Of a stretch of 64,000 nt of DNA, positions 9,454 to 18,309 are shown in pieces. The DNA is from Myxococcaceae bacterium. Its GTDB lineage: Bacteria; Myxococcota_A; Polyangia; Polyangiales; Ga0077539. The stretch is from assembly GCA_004297725.1 (NCBI GenBank), contig SCUS01000059.1:1-64000 (forward strand), written 5' to 3'. Every line of letters starts with the position of its first letter. Position 1 is the stretch's first letter. The notes below the pieces were generated by a model, which saw nothing but the letters and a program-made list of their open reading frames with translations, was not told where the DNA came from and did no database searches. The translations under genes and the position numbers were made by a program.

Positions 9454-12419
9454 AAGGGCGAGCTGAACAGCCCGTACACCTGGTCATCCCCTTCGGCCAT
9501 GAAGCCCCGCGCGTACCCGATGCGCGCGGAGAACGGGATGATGTAGCCCGCCACGATGTCGACCAGCAGCTCGGCCCCGGCGCCCACCAGGACGGCGCTC
9601 GGGTCGAAGCGGCCGAAGTTCGCGTTGCCCGCGTCGACGAAGACGTCCCCGGAGACGCGCTGCAGGAAGATCGGCAGCGTGGAGACCCCGCGCTGCGTCT
9701 GCCAGATGGGGAAGCGGTACTCCGCGTTGACGAGCTGAAACTGGCTCCCGCCGCGCACGTAGGGGGGATATCCCCGGAGCGCGACGCCGCCCGCCTGCAC
9801 GCCATAGCGGAAGGCGTCGATCCAGTTCTGGGCTGAGAAGGGGGGAAAGCCCCCGACGGCGAAGACGCCCCGCTCGCCGCGGTCGTTGGTGCCGATGCCC
9901 GCGCCGGCGTGAAGCGCGAGGATGTGCCTTCGGCGGTCCTGTCCCCAGGGCATGGGGATGTATCCCGACACCGCCGCGGAGGCCTCGATGCCGCCGACGC
10001 TGCTGCCGATGAGGTCGTCGAGCACGCGCACCGACGCGAAGGCCGAGACGCCGCGCTGGTTGCTGATGGAGTAGGCGAAGCGCTGCGCGTTCGACCAGCT
10101 CCAGGTGAAGCGCAGCCCCGCGAGCCAGCCCTCGAAGGGAAACACGGGCGCAGGGCTGCTCGGGTCGATGTTGCCGGCGAGCTCCGGGAGGCCGCCGAAG
10201 GCGCGCACCCACTGGGCGTCGTAGGTCATGGAGAGGACGTGCGTGTCGAAGCGGCCGGGGAAGCCGATGGACACCTCGCTCTCGCCCCCGAGGCGCTCCG
10301 CGGCCCAGGTGGGGTTGCGGCTCCCGATGCGATATCCGCCGCCCGCGTCGACGGAGCGATAGAGCCGGAGGCGCAGCGTAGGGCGCGCTCCGCGGTAGAC
10401 GTAGCCGAGGTCGACGAGGGGGTCGCCGCGCACGAGGCCGACGCCCACGCGGGCGCTCCAGGCGTGGCGCCCGACGACGTCGGCAGACTCCGTCCGCACC
10501 GCGAGCTGTGGTCCGAAGCCGTCGGTGGTGAGCTCGGCGGACCAGGTTCGGGGGCGCAGCGTGGGCCACGGGTCGTAGGCCGTGAGCCGGGTGGGGAAGT
10601 CGGGAGCGGCGTCCTCGGCCGGGTGCGGGTCGCGGTCGCGGTCGCGGCCGAAGGGGTCTTCCGTGACGACCGTTGGATCGCGCCAGCGGGCAGGGTCGAA
10701 GGGGAGTCGGAAGAGGTCGTAGCCGCGGTGGGAGTAGCCCAGATAGACGAGCGTGCGGCCGTCGGGGCTGACGTTGGGCTGCCACGCGCCGAGGACGGTG
10801 CTGGTCACCTGGCGCACCCGCCCGGTGGCGACCTCCATCGCATAGATGTTGGCGATGCCGGTGCGATCGGAGGACCACAGGAGCCAGCGACCGTCAGGGC
10901 TGTACGAAGGCGATGTGTCGAGCGCTCGGTCGTGGGTGTGCTGCGTGAGGGCGCGCGTGGCGCGGTCGATGGTCCAGAGGTCGCGGTAGCCGCCGCGGCG
11001 CCAGAACGAGAAGGCCACGGTGCGCCCGTCGGGGCTGTAGCGAGGGGCGAAGACCTGCTCGTAGGGCCTCGGGTTGAGCAGGGCGCTCGGGCGGCGGTCG
11101 GTGAGGGACATCTCCGCGAGTCGGGTGGTGCCGCGGTGGTTGACCGTGAAGACCGCGTGGTCGCCGTCGGGGTGCACGTCGGGCTGCTGCGCTCTCCAGC
11201 CTTCGGTGATCCGGTCGTCTTCGGTGACCGAGAGCGAGCGGTCGTCGTCGCGCGCGAGGCTCCAACGGCGGAGGTCGTGATAGAAATACAGGTGGCGGTA
11301 GACGTCCGAGTCGGAGACCAGCAGCGCGTCATCGCCCCACGGAGAGAAGCCCGATGGGCCGGCCAGGCGGTTGAGGTCCGTCGGGTGGGGCAGGGCGCCC
11401 GGCGGTGCGCGGAAGACGCTGGCGTCGAGGGCCCTCAGCCGGGAGACCGACTGGCCATCGGAGCTTTCATAGACGAGCGTCCCATCCGGGAGGAAGCGCG
11501 GGTTGCGGACATACTCGCCCTGCGCCGTGAGGGCGGTTCCCTCTTCGAGGACGTTGGCCACCAGGGCGTCGCGCTGTCGGGTGTAGCGGGCCACCGTGTC
11601 GCGTTGGAAGTCTTCATAGATCTCCTCCCAGGTGGCGCCGGTCACCCTCCTGATCGCGCGGTTCAACTGCCATGGGGCGGCCATCGACCCGTACTCCCGG
11701 CTGAGCGCGCTGAGGGTCTCTGCCCCGTAGCGCTCGACCACGTAGCGCATGAGGTAGGAGCCGTAGAGGTACCAGAGGTTGCCGTGCGGCCAGCGGTTGG
11801 GCCCCACGGTGAGCTGGTCGAGGGTCTGGAAGTTTCCCGCGAGCGCGTCGGCGCGGAGGTACGAGTCCCAGGTGGCGGAGCGCAGCCGTCCGCCGCGGGT
11901 GTGGAGGCTCTCCTGGAAGACCGCGAGGCCTTCGAGGATGAAGCGCGGCTGAACCTGGTTGGGCGCCCACTGCTTGCCGATGATGGCGTTGACGATCGCG
12001 GGCACCCCCGAGATGTGATCGGTGTGGAGGATGTGCGCGTACTCGTGAATGACGAGGTTCTCCAGCCAGTCGTCGTATTGCTCCAGCACCGAGAGGTCTT
12101 CGGGCGCCGTGACGAAGAGCTGCAGGGTGTTGAGGGGAATGGCCGTGGCGCTGCCGTTGGCGTCGTCGGTGCTGTCGCGCAGCACGATCTGCGTGACCTG
12201 GCTCTGGCGCCACCCGAGCGGCGTCGCGAGGCGCTCGACGGTGTGCTCCGCGATCACCGCGACGCGGCGGGCGAGGGGCTCCATCGCCTGGTAGAAATGG
12301 ATGCGGAAATGGGGGGTCTCCAGGGTGCGCCATTGCAGCCGGGGGTCCTGCTGGGCGAGCGCCGGGGGCGAGGCGAGGGCGAGGCCGAGAGCCAGCGCGA
12401 GTGCGCCACGGCCCGTCAT
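9450..12419 (-). CDS. Secreted HEYAH metallopeptidase-like / TolB propeller / outer-membrane barrel protein
   Basis: 989 residues. Signal peptide 1-23. Residues ~30-300 resemble the peptidase-MA family, with the zinc motif HEYAHILH (~120-127) and a downstream FILEGLAVFQES supplying a candidate third ligand. Residues ~330-640 hold WD40/TolB-type blades (FSPDG/YSPDGRTVAFS, YSPDGRWLLWSSDRTG, VSPDGRTLVYLG). The last ~330 residues form a D15/Omp85-like barrel ending in a Phe (GLFSSPF), the usual outer-membrane signature. Probably surface-anchored and processing or sensing extracellular protein. Its start overlaps the upstream lipoprotein stop by 4 bp. Confidence 0.83.
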   Translation of the reverse strand: MTGRGALALALGLALASPPALAQQDPRLQWRTLETPHFRIHFYQAMEPLARRVAVIAEHTVERLATPLGWRQSQVTQIVLRDSTDDANGSATAIPLNTLQLFVTAPEDLSVLEQYDDWLENLVIHEYAHILHTDHISGVPAIVNAIIGKQWAPNQVQPRFILEGLAVFQESLHTRGGRLRSATWDSYLRADALAGNFQTLDQLTVGPNRWPHGNLWYLYGSYLMRYVVERYGAETLSALSREYGSMAAPWQLNRAIRRVTGATWEEIYEDFQRDTVARYTRQRDALVANVLEEGTALTAQGEYVRNPRFLPDGTLVYESSDGQSVSRLRALDASVFRAPPGALPHPTDLNRLAGPSGFSPWGDDALLVSDSDVYRHLYFYHDLRRWSLARDDDRSLSVTEDDRITEGWRAQQPDVHPDGDHAVFTVNHRGTTRLAEMSLTDRRPSALLNPRPYEQVFAPRYSPDGRTVAFSFWRRGGYRDLWTIDRATRALTQHTHDRALDTSPSYSPDGRWLLWSSDRTGIANIYAMEVATGRVRQVTSTVLGAWQPNVSPDGRTLVYLGYSHRGYDLFRLPFDPARWRDPTVVTEDPFGRDRDRDPHPAEDAAPDFPTRLTAYDPWPTLRPRTWSAELTTDGFGPQLAVRTESADVVGRHAWSARVGVGLVRGDPLVDLGYVYRGARPTLRLRLYRSVDAGGGYRIGSRNPTWAAERLGGESEVSIGFPGRFDTHVLSMTYDAQWVRAFGGLPELAGNIDPSSPAPVFPFEGWLAGLRFTWSWSNAQRFAYSISNQRGVSAFASVRVLDDLIGSSVGGIEASAAVSGYIPMPWGQDRRRHILALHAGAGIGTNDRGERGVFAVGGFPPFSAQNWIDAFRYGVQAGGVALRGYPPYVRGGSQFQLVNAEYRFPIWQTQRGVSTLPIFLQRVSGDVFVDAGNANFGRFDPSAVLVGAGAELLVDIVAGYIIPFSARIGYARGFMAEGDDQVYGLFSSPF

Positions 12420-13156
12420 GGAAGGGCGGCGGCGTCCGGGCGGGCGGCGGCGTCGACGGAGGCGTCCCGCACCGGGTCGGGCGCGGGGCGGTGCACCCGC
12501 TCGGTGGAGAGCCAGGTGATGGCGGCCTGGGCCTGCAGGGCGTCGTCTTCGAGCTGGTCGACGGAGAGCTCGATCTGCGGCCCGTCGGGCCACGACCAGC
12601 GGGCGTTGAGCTGCGACTGGCGGGAGGTGAGGCAGAGCGGGAGGTGGCCGCGGCAGCCGGGGCCGATGCGCCGCGCGCTGCTGATGGGCGCGCCCAGCGA
12701 GCGGCGAGCGAAGTCCAGAAGGGCGTCGTACTCGCGCATGAGCAGGTCTTCGTCGTCCGAGCGGGCGCCGTCGACGGCCACGGAGCAGAGCGCCGCGCCG
12801 CAGAACTCGTAGGTGACCAGCACGCGCACGGGCAGGGGCTGGAGCGCGCCCTCGCAGAAGAGGTACTCGCCGGAGGGGCGGCAGGGGATGTTGGCCGCGC
12901 GGTGCAGGGCGGTGACCTCCGCCACGGTCTGCCCGAAGGTCACCCCGAGGGCGCCGGTGGGGGGCGGCCGGTCGCGGATGAGCGAGAAGGTCGTCGCCTC
13001 GGGGCGGTCGGAGGTCGGGGCCGACGGTCGGGCCGACGCGCGATCGGCGTTCGGCACCAGCGGCACCACGACCCCGAGGGCGGGCTGCGGGTTGCGCGAG
13101 CGGCACGCAGGGAGGGCGAGGAGGGCGATCGGGAGGAGCGCGAGGAGACGGCGCAT
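12416..13156 (-). CDS. Lipoprotein upstream of the metallopeptidase
   Basis: 246 residues; lipobox LLALPAC near residue 18, then an Arg/Pro/Ser linker. The folded part (~60-220) contains TGALGVTFGQTVAEVTAL and six cysteines (IPC, LFC, EFC, ALC, GPGC, LPLC), consistent with disulfides in the periplasm. The C-terminus is Asp/Ala/Pro-rich. I do not recognise a family. The ATGA overlap with the peptidase/propeller/barrel gene suggests they form a pair at the cell surface. Confidence 0.68.
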   Translation of the reverse strand: MRRLLALLPIALLALPACRSRNPQPALGVVVPLVPNADRASARPSAPTSDRPEATTFSLIRDRPPPTGALGVTFGQTVAEVTALHRAANIPCRPSGEYLFCEGALQPLPVRVLVTYEFCGAALCSVAVDGARSDDEDLLMREYDALLDFARRSLGAPISSARRIGPGCRGHLPLCLTSRQSQLNARWSWPDGPQIELSVDQLEDDALQAQAAITWLSTERVHRPAPDPVRDASVDAAARPDAAALP

Positions 13157-13259
13157 GGCGGCGGCCCGGACGGTATCACCATTGGATGCCGGTGTTCGGC
13201 TGCGGGTGTCGTGCAGGGTTGTGGTGGGCTCCGCGGGTGGGCTACGGTCCGCGGCTGCG

Positions 13260-14711
13260 ATGAAGAGCAACGACCCGACGGTGGACCAGATCGTGGCGAT
13301 GGTGGTCGAGCGGCTGCGGAAGCAGGGGGTGGCGGCGTCGCCCGGCGCCATCGAGCGCGCCCTCGCCGGGGGCCTCGGGGGCGCGCCCACGATGCGGGTG
13401 AAGCGCCGCGGGGTGTTCGACGACGTCGACACGGCCGTCGCGGCGGCGCGGCGGGCCTTCGAGCGCTACGAGCAGATGCCCCTGGAGACGCGCCGCGCGG
13501 TGGTGCGCTCGATGCGCCAGGCCGCGATGGGCGTGCTGGAGGAGATGTGCCAGCGGGCGGTCAAGGAGACCAGCCTCGGGCGCGTCGACGACAAGCGCAT
13601 CAAGAACCGCGCGGCCATCACCAAGACCCCGGGGCCGGAGATCCTGGAGGCCATCGCGGCCAGCGGCGACGACGGGCTGATGATCACCGAGCGCGCGCCC
13701 TACGGCGTCATCGCGGCGATCACGCCCTGCACCAACCCCACCGAGACCATCATCAACAACGGCATCGGGATGGTCTCCGGCGGCAACGCGGTGGTGTTCA
13801 ACACGCACCCGCTCGCCCGCGAGACCTCGGCCTGGTACGTGTCGCTGCTCTCCGACGCCATCGTCGCGGCGGGCGGCCCGGAAGACCTCATCTCGTGCAT
13901 CGCCGAGCCCACGGTCGCGAGCGCCCAGGCCCTGATGCGGCACCCCGGCGTGCGCATCGTGGTGGTCACCGGCGGCGGCGCGGTGGTCACCGAGGCGATG
14001 CGCTCGGGCAAGCGGGCCATCAGCGCGGGCCCGGGAAACCCCCCCGCGGTGGTCGACGAGACCGCCCACATCGAGGCCGCCGCGCGGGGCATCGTGGCGG
14101 GGGCGAGCTTCGACAACAACGTGATCTGCACCTGTGAGAAGGAGATCGTCGTCGTCGCGTCGGTGGCCGACAAGTTCAAGAAGGCCCTGAAGGAGAGCGG
14201 CACGCACGAGCTCAGCGCGGGCGAGCTGCGGGCGCTCGAGAAGGTGATCCTGACCTCCGACGGGCACGTCAACCGGGAGTTCGTGGGGCGCAACGCCAAC
14301 GTGATCCTGCGGGCGATCGGGAAGAGCGCGCCGGACGACCTGCGGCTGCTCTGGGCCGAGGTCGACGAGAAGCACCCCTTCGTGCAGCACGAGCTGCTGA
14401 TGCCGGTGCTGGGCCTGGTGCGGGTGAAGGACGTCGACGAGGCCATCGCCGCGGCCAAGCGCATCGAGCACGGCTACGGCCACACCGCCACGATGTGGAG
14501 CACCAACCTCGACAACCTGTCGCGCATGGCCCGCGCGATCAACACGTCGATCTTCGTGAAGAACGGCCCCAACTACAACGGCATCGGCGTCGGCGGCGAG
14601 GGGTGGACCTCCTGGACCATCGCGTCGCCCACCGGCGAGGGGCTCACCACGGCGCGCACCTTCACGCGCGAGCGCCGCTGCACGCTGAAGGACGCCTTCC
14701 GCATCGTGTGA
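13260..14711 (+). CDS. pduP: CoA-acylating aldehyde dehydrogenase (PduP/EutE family)
   Basis: 483 residues, close to PduP/EutE length. Catalytic cysteine in NNVICTCEKE (~290), preceded by GPGNPPAVVD; ITPCTNPTETIINNG is the family's cofactor-site signature. It converts propanal or acetaldehyde to the acyl-CoA with NAD+. The first ~20 residues (TVDQIVAMVVERLRKQG) form an amphipathic helix resembling the encapsulation peptide that targets PduP into microcompartments, but no shell-protein gene is in this window. Stand-alone gene, convergent with 14725. Confidence 0.85.
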   Translation: MKSNDPTVDQIVAMVVERLRKQGVAASPGAIERALAGGLGGAPTMRVKRRGVFDDVDTAVAAARRAFERYEQMPLETRRAVVRSMRQAAMGVLEEMCQRAVKETSLGRVDDKRIKNRAAITKTPGPEILEAIAASGDDGLMITERAPYGVIAAITPCTNPTETIINNGIGMVSGGNAVVFNTHPLARETSAWYVSLLSDAIVAAGGPEDLISCIAEPTVASAQALMRHPGVRIVVVTGGGAVVTEAMRSGKRAISAGPGNPPAVVDETAHIEAAARGIVAGASFDNNVICTCEKEIVVVASVADKFKKALKESGTHELSAGELRALEKVILTSDGHVNREFVGRNANVILRAIGKSAPDDLRLLWAEVDEKHPFVQHELLMPVLGLVRVKDVDEAIAAAKRIEHGYGHTATMWSTNLDNLSRMARAINTSIFVKNGPNYNGIGVGGEGWTSWTIASPTGEGLTTARTFTRERRCTLKDAFRIV

Positions 14712-14724
14712 GCGCGGCCGGCGC

Positions 14725-15633
14725 TCAGCGCGGCTTGCGCGAGACCAGCTTCCAGACCTTCACGCCGTCGCGCGGGCTCTGCGGGGTGACCTCGAAGTAG
14801 TCGAGCATGATGGCGCGCACCGAGCCGCTGCGGTCGAGCTTGATGTCGCAGCGGTCGTCGTTGAGGCCGACCACCTGGGCGTCGCCGAGGGTCGGGTGCA
14901 GCAGCACGTCGCCAATGGCCACCTCCGGGGTGACGTTCTCGTCGACGGTGCGCTCGTGCTTGGCGGGCATCGCATGGAGCTGCTGGGCCGCCTCGGCCAG
15001 CGTCGCGGGCTTCGTCACGACCTCGGGCGCAGGCGCGGGGCGCCTCGCGACCATCACCTCGGGCGCGGGCGCCTGGGCGGCGGCCTCGGCGCGCTCGGCG
15101 GTGGTGATGCGCCGCGGGCGTACGCTCTCCGCGATGGAGCTCGCGGTCGCGAGAGCGGGCGCGGGCGCGGGGCGCGCCGGGGCGCTCGGGACGGTCGAGC
15201 CGGTGCGCCAGGTGGGGATGCCGGTGGTCTCGGGCGTGCGCTCGAGGTGGAGGTCGTCGTGGAGCAGCAGCGTGAGCTCGACGGCCACGACCTGGGCTTC
15301 GATGAGCCGGCCGCCGAGGACCTCGACGCCGTTGCCGGTGTCGCGCGCGACGGCGGCGTGCAGGTAGAGGTCGGGGTGACCCTCGCGGGTGGAGAGGTGC
15401 CCCTGGAGGGAGATCAGCTCCAGGCGGCCGGTGAAGGTGCGGGCGTCGCCGTAGGTGCGGGCGCGGGCGTCGTAGGAGTCGAGGATGACGGCCTCGAGGG
15501 CGCCGTGCCCCTGCACCGTGGCGACGGTGATGCGCTGCGAGGTGATGAGGGAGGCGAGGGACTCGGCGAGGTCTTCGCCCTTGTTGAGCCGCACGACCAG
15601 CGAACGCACCGACTGAGACGAGGTGACCAGCAT
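14725..15633 (-). CDS. PPC/DUF296-domain protein, putative DNA-binding
   Basis: 302 residues. Residues 1-140 form a PPC (DUF296) domain: LVVRLNKGEDLAESLASLI, VATVQGHGALEAVILDSYDA, GHLSTREGHPDLYLHAAVA and GGRLIEAQVVAVELTLLL. In bacteria this domain is often a trimeric regulator-like fold; in plants it accompanies AT-hooks. A Pro/Ala linker (~150-225) leads to a small C-terminal domain with GDVLLHPTLGDAQVVGLNDD, resembling a Myxococcota module that binds or senses structure. Role unknown; DNA binding is by family analogy only. Confidence 0.7.
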   Translation of the reverse strand: MLVTSSQSVRSLVVRLNKGEDLAESLASLITSQRITVATVQGHGALEAVILDSYDARARTYGDARTFTGRLELISLQGHLSTREGHPDLYLHAAVARDTGNGVEVLGGRLIEAQVVAVELTLLLHDDLHLERTPETTGIPTWRTGSTVPSAPARPAPAPALATASSIAESVRPRRITTAERAEAAAQAPAPEVMVARRPAPAPEVVTKPATLAEAAQQLHAMPAKHERTVDENVTPEVAIGDVLLHPTLGDAQVVGLNDDRCDIKLDRSGSVRAIMLDYFEVTPQSPRDGVKVWKLVSRKPR

Positions 15634-15738
15634 GGGTGAGCGCCCGTGTAAGGGACGATGCCCCCTGGGCGCAACCGCCCCGGCGCTGATGCGCGCAGAA
15701 TCTCGGGTGGGGCGTCGCCGCCTCGGCCGCCTCGGGCG

Positions 15739-18309
15739 TCAGCCCGGCGCGAGGGGGAGGGTGAAGTAGAACGTGGTGCCGCGGCCGAGCACGCTCTCGA
15801 GCCAGATCCTGCCGCCGTGGGCGTCGACGATGCCCTTGGCGATGAACAGCCCGAGCCCGACGCCCTTGGTGTAGTCGCGCTCCCTGCCGCGCCAGTAGCG
15901 CTCGAAGACGTGCTCGCTCACCTCCGCGGGAATGCCCGGGCCCGTGTCGGCGACCGAGAACCGGACCTCCGCCCCGGAGGGCGCGGCGTCGACGGTGACC
16001 CTGCCGCCTCTCGGGGTGAACTTGATCGCATTCCCGACGAGGTTACCGAGCAGCTGCTGCACGCGGTTCGGGTCGCAGAGCAGCCGGAGAGAGGGGGCCT
16101 TCGCGTCGCAGCTGAAGGAGATCCCCTTCTCGGCGCAGAGCGGCGACAGCAGAGCGGCGGTCGTGGTCATGACCTCATCGAGGTCCGACTCCTCCTTCCG
16201 GATCCGGAGCTGACCGGAGTCGATGGCGGCGACGTCGCTGAGATCGCGGAGCAGGACGTTCATCTGCTCCACGGCGACCCCGATCATCCCTGCTGCCTTT
16301 CGAGCCATCTCGATCTCCCCACCCGGCCTGGCGCGGAGGACGTTGATCGCCGACATGCGGACGGTATTCAGCGGGTTTGAGAGGTCGTGCGCGACGATGG
16401 AGAGGAACTCGTCGCGCATCATCGTGGCATGCGCGGCGGCGTCACGAGCCAGGATGGCCTCCTCGTAGAGCTGCGCGCGGTCGAGCGCCATCGCGCAGTG
16501 GTGTGCGATGGAGGTCAAGAAGAACCGCTCTTCGTCGTCGAACGCCTGCTGTTCGGTGAAGGACAGACGGAGCACCCCGAGGACAGCGCCGCGTGAGATC
16601 AGCGGCAGACAGACCATCGCGTGACCGCCAAATCTGGCGAACAGCGAGGCGAGCGCGGGATAGATCGCTTGAACCTCGGCGGGGTCATGCAGCCAGATCG
16701 CGGCGCCCGAGCGAACGGTATCGCAGAGCGGGAGGTGAGCATCGACCGGGATGCGCTGTCGTCCGCCCACGGTCTCGCCGCCGAAGTCCCGCGCGCGGAC
16801 CGCCTCGTTGTCTTCGACCTCGTCGGGCGCCGCGCCCGTCTCGCCGAGGATCTCGAGCCTGCGCCCGTCCTCGACCACCCGCGCCAGGAGACCCGCGCGG
16901 ACACCGACCGCATCGAGGCCGCCGGAGAGGATCGCCGCAGCGACGTTGGCCAGGTCGACGGCTTCGCCCAGCGCCACGGCGAGCGTGTGGAGCCGCAGCA
17001 CACGGTCGGCCGCGCGGACCTGTCTCCGCTGCATCTCTCGCAGCTCGGAGACATCGCGGACGAACGCGATGATGAGGGGAGCGTCGGGGCCCTCCAGCGG
17101 ACCGAGGCTGAGCTCCGCGGGAAACTCGGTCCCGTCCTTCCGCAGCCCGACCACGGCAGAGGTGGCGGTGCCCATGGAGCGGATGGTCGGGGCTGCCATA
17201 TACAGCGCCCGGTGGTCGCGATGCTGGAGCCGGAGTCGCTCGGGCACGAGAACCTCTTGATCGAGGCCGATGAGCTCCTCCTGCGTGTAGCCGAACATCG
17301 TCGCCGCCTTCGGATTGGCGTGGACGATGGAGCCGGCACCGTCCACGAGGAGGATGCCGTCCGGCGCGCACTCGATCAGCCGGAACCTCCTCTCCGCGAT
17401 CCTGCGCTCGCTCAGGTCTTGCGCGACCTGTGCAAAGCCGACGACGCGACCGCCTGCGTCGCGCACCGGCGTGGTGATGACGTTCGCCCAGAACAGCGAG
17501 CCGTCCTTCCGTGCACGCCAGCCCTCCCTCTCGAATCGACCCTCCGCGGCGGCGACCCTCAGCTGACGCTCAGGCTCGCCGCGCCCACGGTCCTCCACGG
17601 GGAAGAACACCGAGACGTGCTGGCCGACGATCTCCTCGGGCGCATAGCCCTTGAGCCGCTGGGCGCCGGCGTTCCAGCTCGAGACCCGCCCGTCGGGATC
17701 GAGCAGATAGATCGCGTAGTCCGAGACCGCCTCGACGAGGAGGCGGAAGCGCCCCTCGCTCGCTCGCAGCGCGTCCTCCGCGCGCCTTCGCTCGGTGATG
17801 TCCACCACGACGGCGCGACACTCCCGCCCGTTGGGAGAGCGCGTGGCCCCGATCGCGACGGTCAGCGGGCCCTGGCCCTCGATCGCGAGCTCGACATCGA
17901 GGTATTGCCTCGTGTCGGATGAGAAGACCCGGTCGAGGAAGCGCTGGAAGTCCGCCCGGCTGGCCTCTGCCACGAAGATCCCGAAGCGCTTCCCCACCAG
18001 GCCCGCGCGCTCCGTCGCGAGCATCTGCGCGCCCGCGAGGTTGAGCTCGCGGATCGCGCCGTTGCTCTCGAGGGTGAAGTAGCCTGCGGGGGCAAAATCA
18101 TAGAGGTCGGTATAGCGTTCGAGCCCCGCCTCCACCTCCGCCTGCGCCTCCTGGAGGGACTGGTTCTGCAGCTCCAGCTCGATCTGGTGGACCTGCAGCT
18201 CGTGGATGATCCGCGCCTCATTGGACTCTGGTGTCTGGTGTCCAGACGTCGCCAGCTTCGCCTCCGCAGCCTCGCGGAGGCTGACAGCATCGGTGGGCGG
18301 TGGCTTCAT
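15739..18309 (-). CDS. PAS/GAF hybrid sensor histidine kinase
   Basis: 856 residues. N-terminal coiled coil (HELQVHQIELELQNQSLQEA, ~35-60) then three PAS/PAC units (~70-195, ~200-325, ~325-450: LLDPDGRVSSWNAGAQRLKGY, LLVDGAGSIVHANPKAATMFGYT), a GAF domain (~460-610) and the kinase core: H-box DEFLSIVAHDLSNPLNTVR, N-box NLVGNAIKFTPRGG, G1 ADTGPGIPA, G2 GVGLGLFIAKGIV. No membrane segment, so a soluble sensor. The ATGA overlap with the CheB-CheR-PAS gene upstream places it in one signalling unit; no response regulator is adjacent. Confidence 0.9.
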   Translation of the reverse strand: MKPPPTDAVSLREAAEAKLATSGHQTPESNEARIIHELQVHQIELELQNQSLQEAQAEVEAGLERYTDLYDFAPAGYFTLESNGAIRELNLAGAQMLATERAGLVGKRFGIFVAEASRADFQRFLDRVFSSDTRQYLDVELAIEGQGPLTVAIGATRSPNGRECRAVVVDITERRRAEDALRASEGRFRLLVEAVSDYAIYLLDPDGRVSSWNAGAQRLKGYAPEEIVGQHVSVFFPVEDRGRGEPERQLRVAAAEGRFEREGWRARKDGSLFWANVITTPVRDAGGRVVGFAQVAQDLSERRIAERRFRLIECAPDGILLVDGAGSIVHANPKAATMFGYTQEELIGLDQEVLVPERLRLQHRDHRALYMAAPTIRSMGTATSAVVGLRKDGTEFPAELSLGPLEGPDAPLIIAFVRDVSELREMQRRQVRAADRVLRLHTLAVALGEAVDLANVAAAILSGGLDAVGVRAGLLARVVEDGRRLEILGETGAAPDEVEDNEAVRARDFGGETVGGRQRIPVDAHLPLCDTVRSGAAIWLHDPAEVQAIYPALASLFARFGGHAMVCLPLISRGAVLGVLRLSFTEQQAFDDEERFFLTSIAHHCAMALDRAQLYEEAILARDAAAHATMMRDEFLSIVAHDLSNPLNTVRMSAINVLRARPGGEIEMARKAAGMIGVAVEQMNVLLRDLSDVAAIDSGQLRIRKEESDLDEVMTTTAALLSPLCAEKGISFSCDAKAPSLRLLCDPNRVQQLLGNLVGNAIKFTPRGGRVTVDAAPSGAEVRFSVADTGPGIPAEVSEHVFERYWRGRERDYTKGVGLGLFIAKGIVDAHGGRIWLESVLGRGTTFYFTLPLAPG

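Noticed and set aside
11284..11303. ATAC-N8-GTAG in the metallopeptidase gene
   Set aside because: Only a near match (GTAG), in the TAC...TAT codon phase where the protein (VYRHLY) explains it; left out of the nine-site count.
9909..12812. Long plus-strand open frame over the metallopeptidase gene
   Set aside because: High-GC antisense shadow; translation is Gly/Ala/Arg/Val-rich without domains, while the minus frame has clear motifs.
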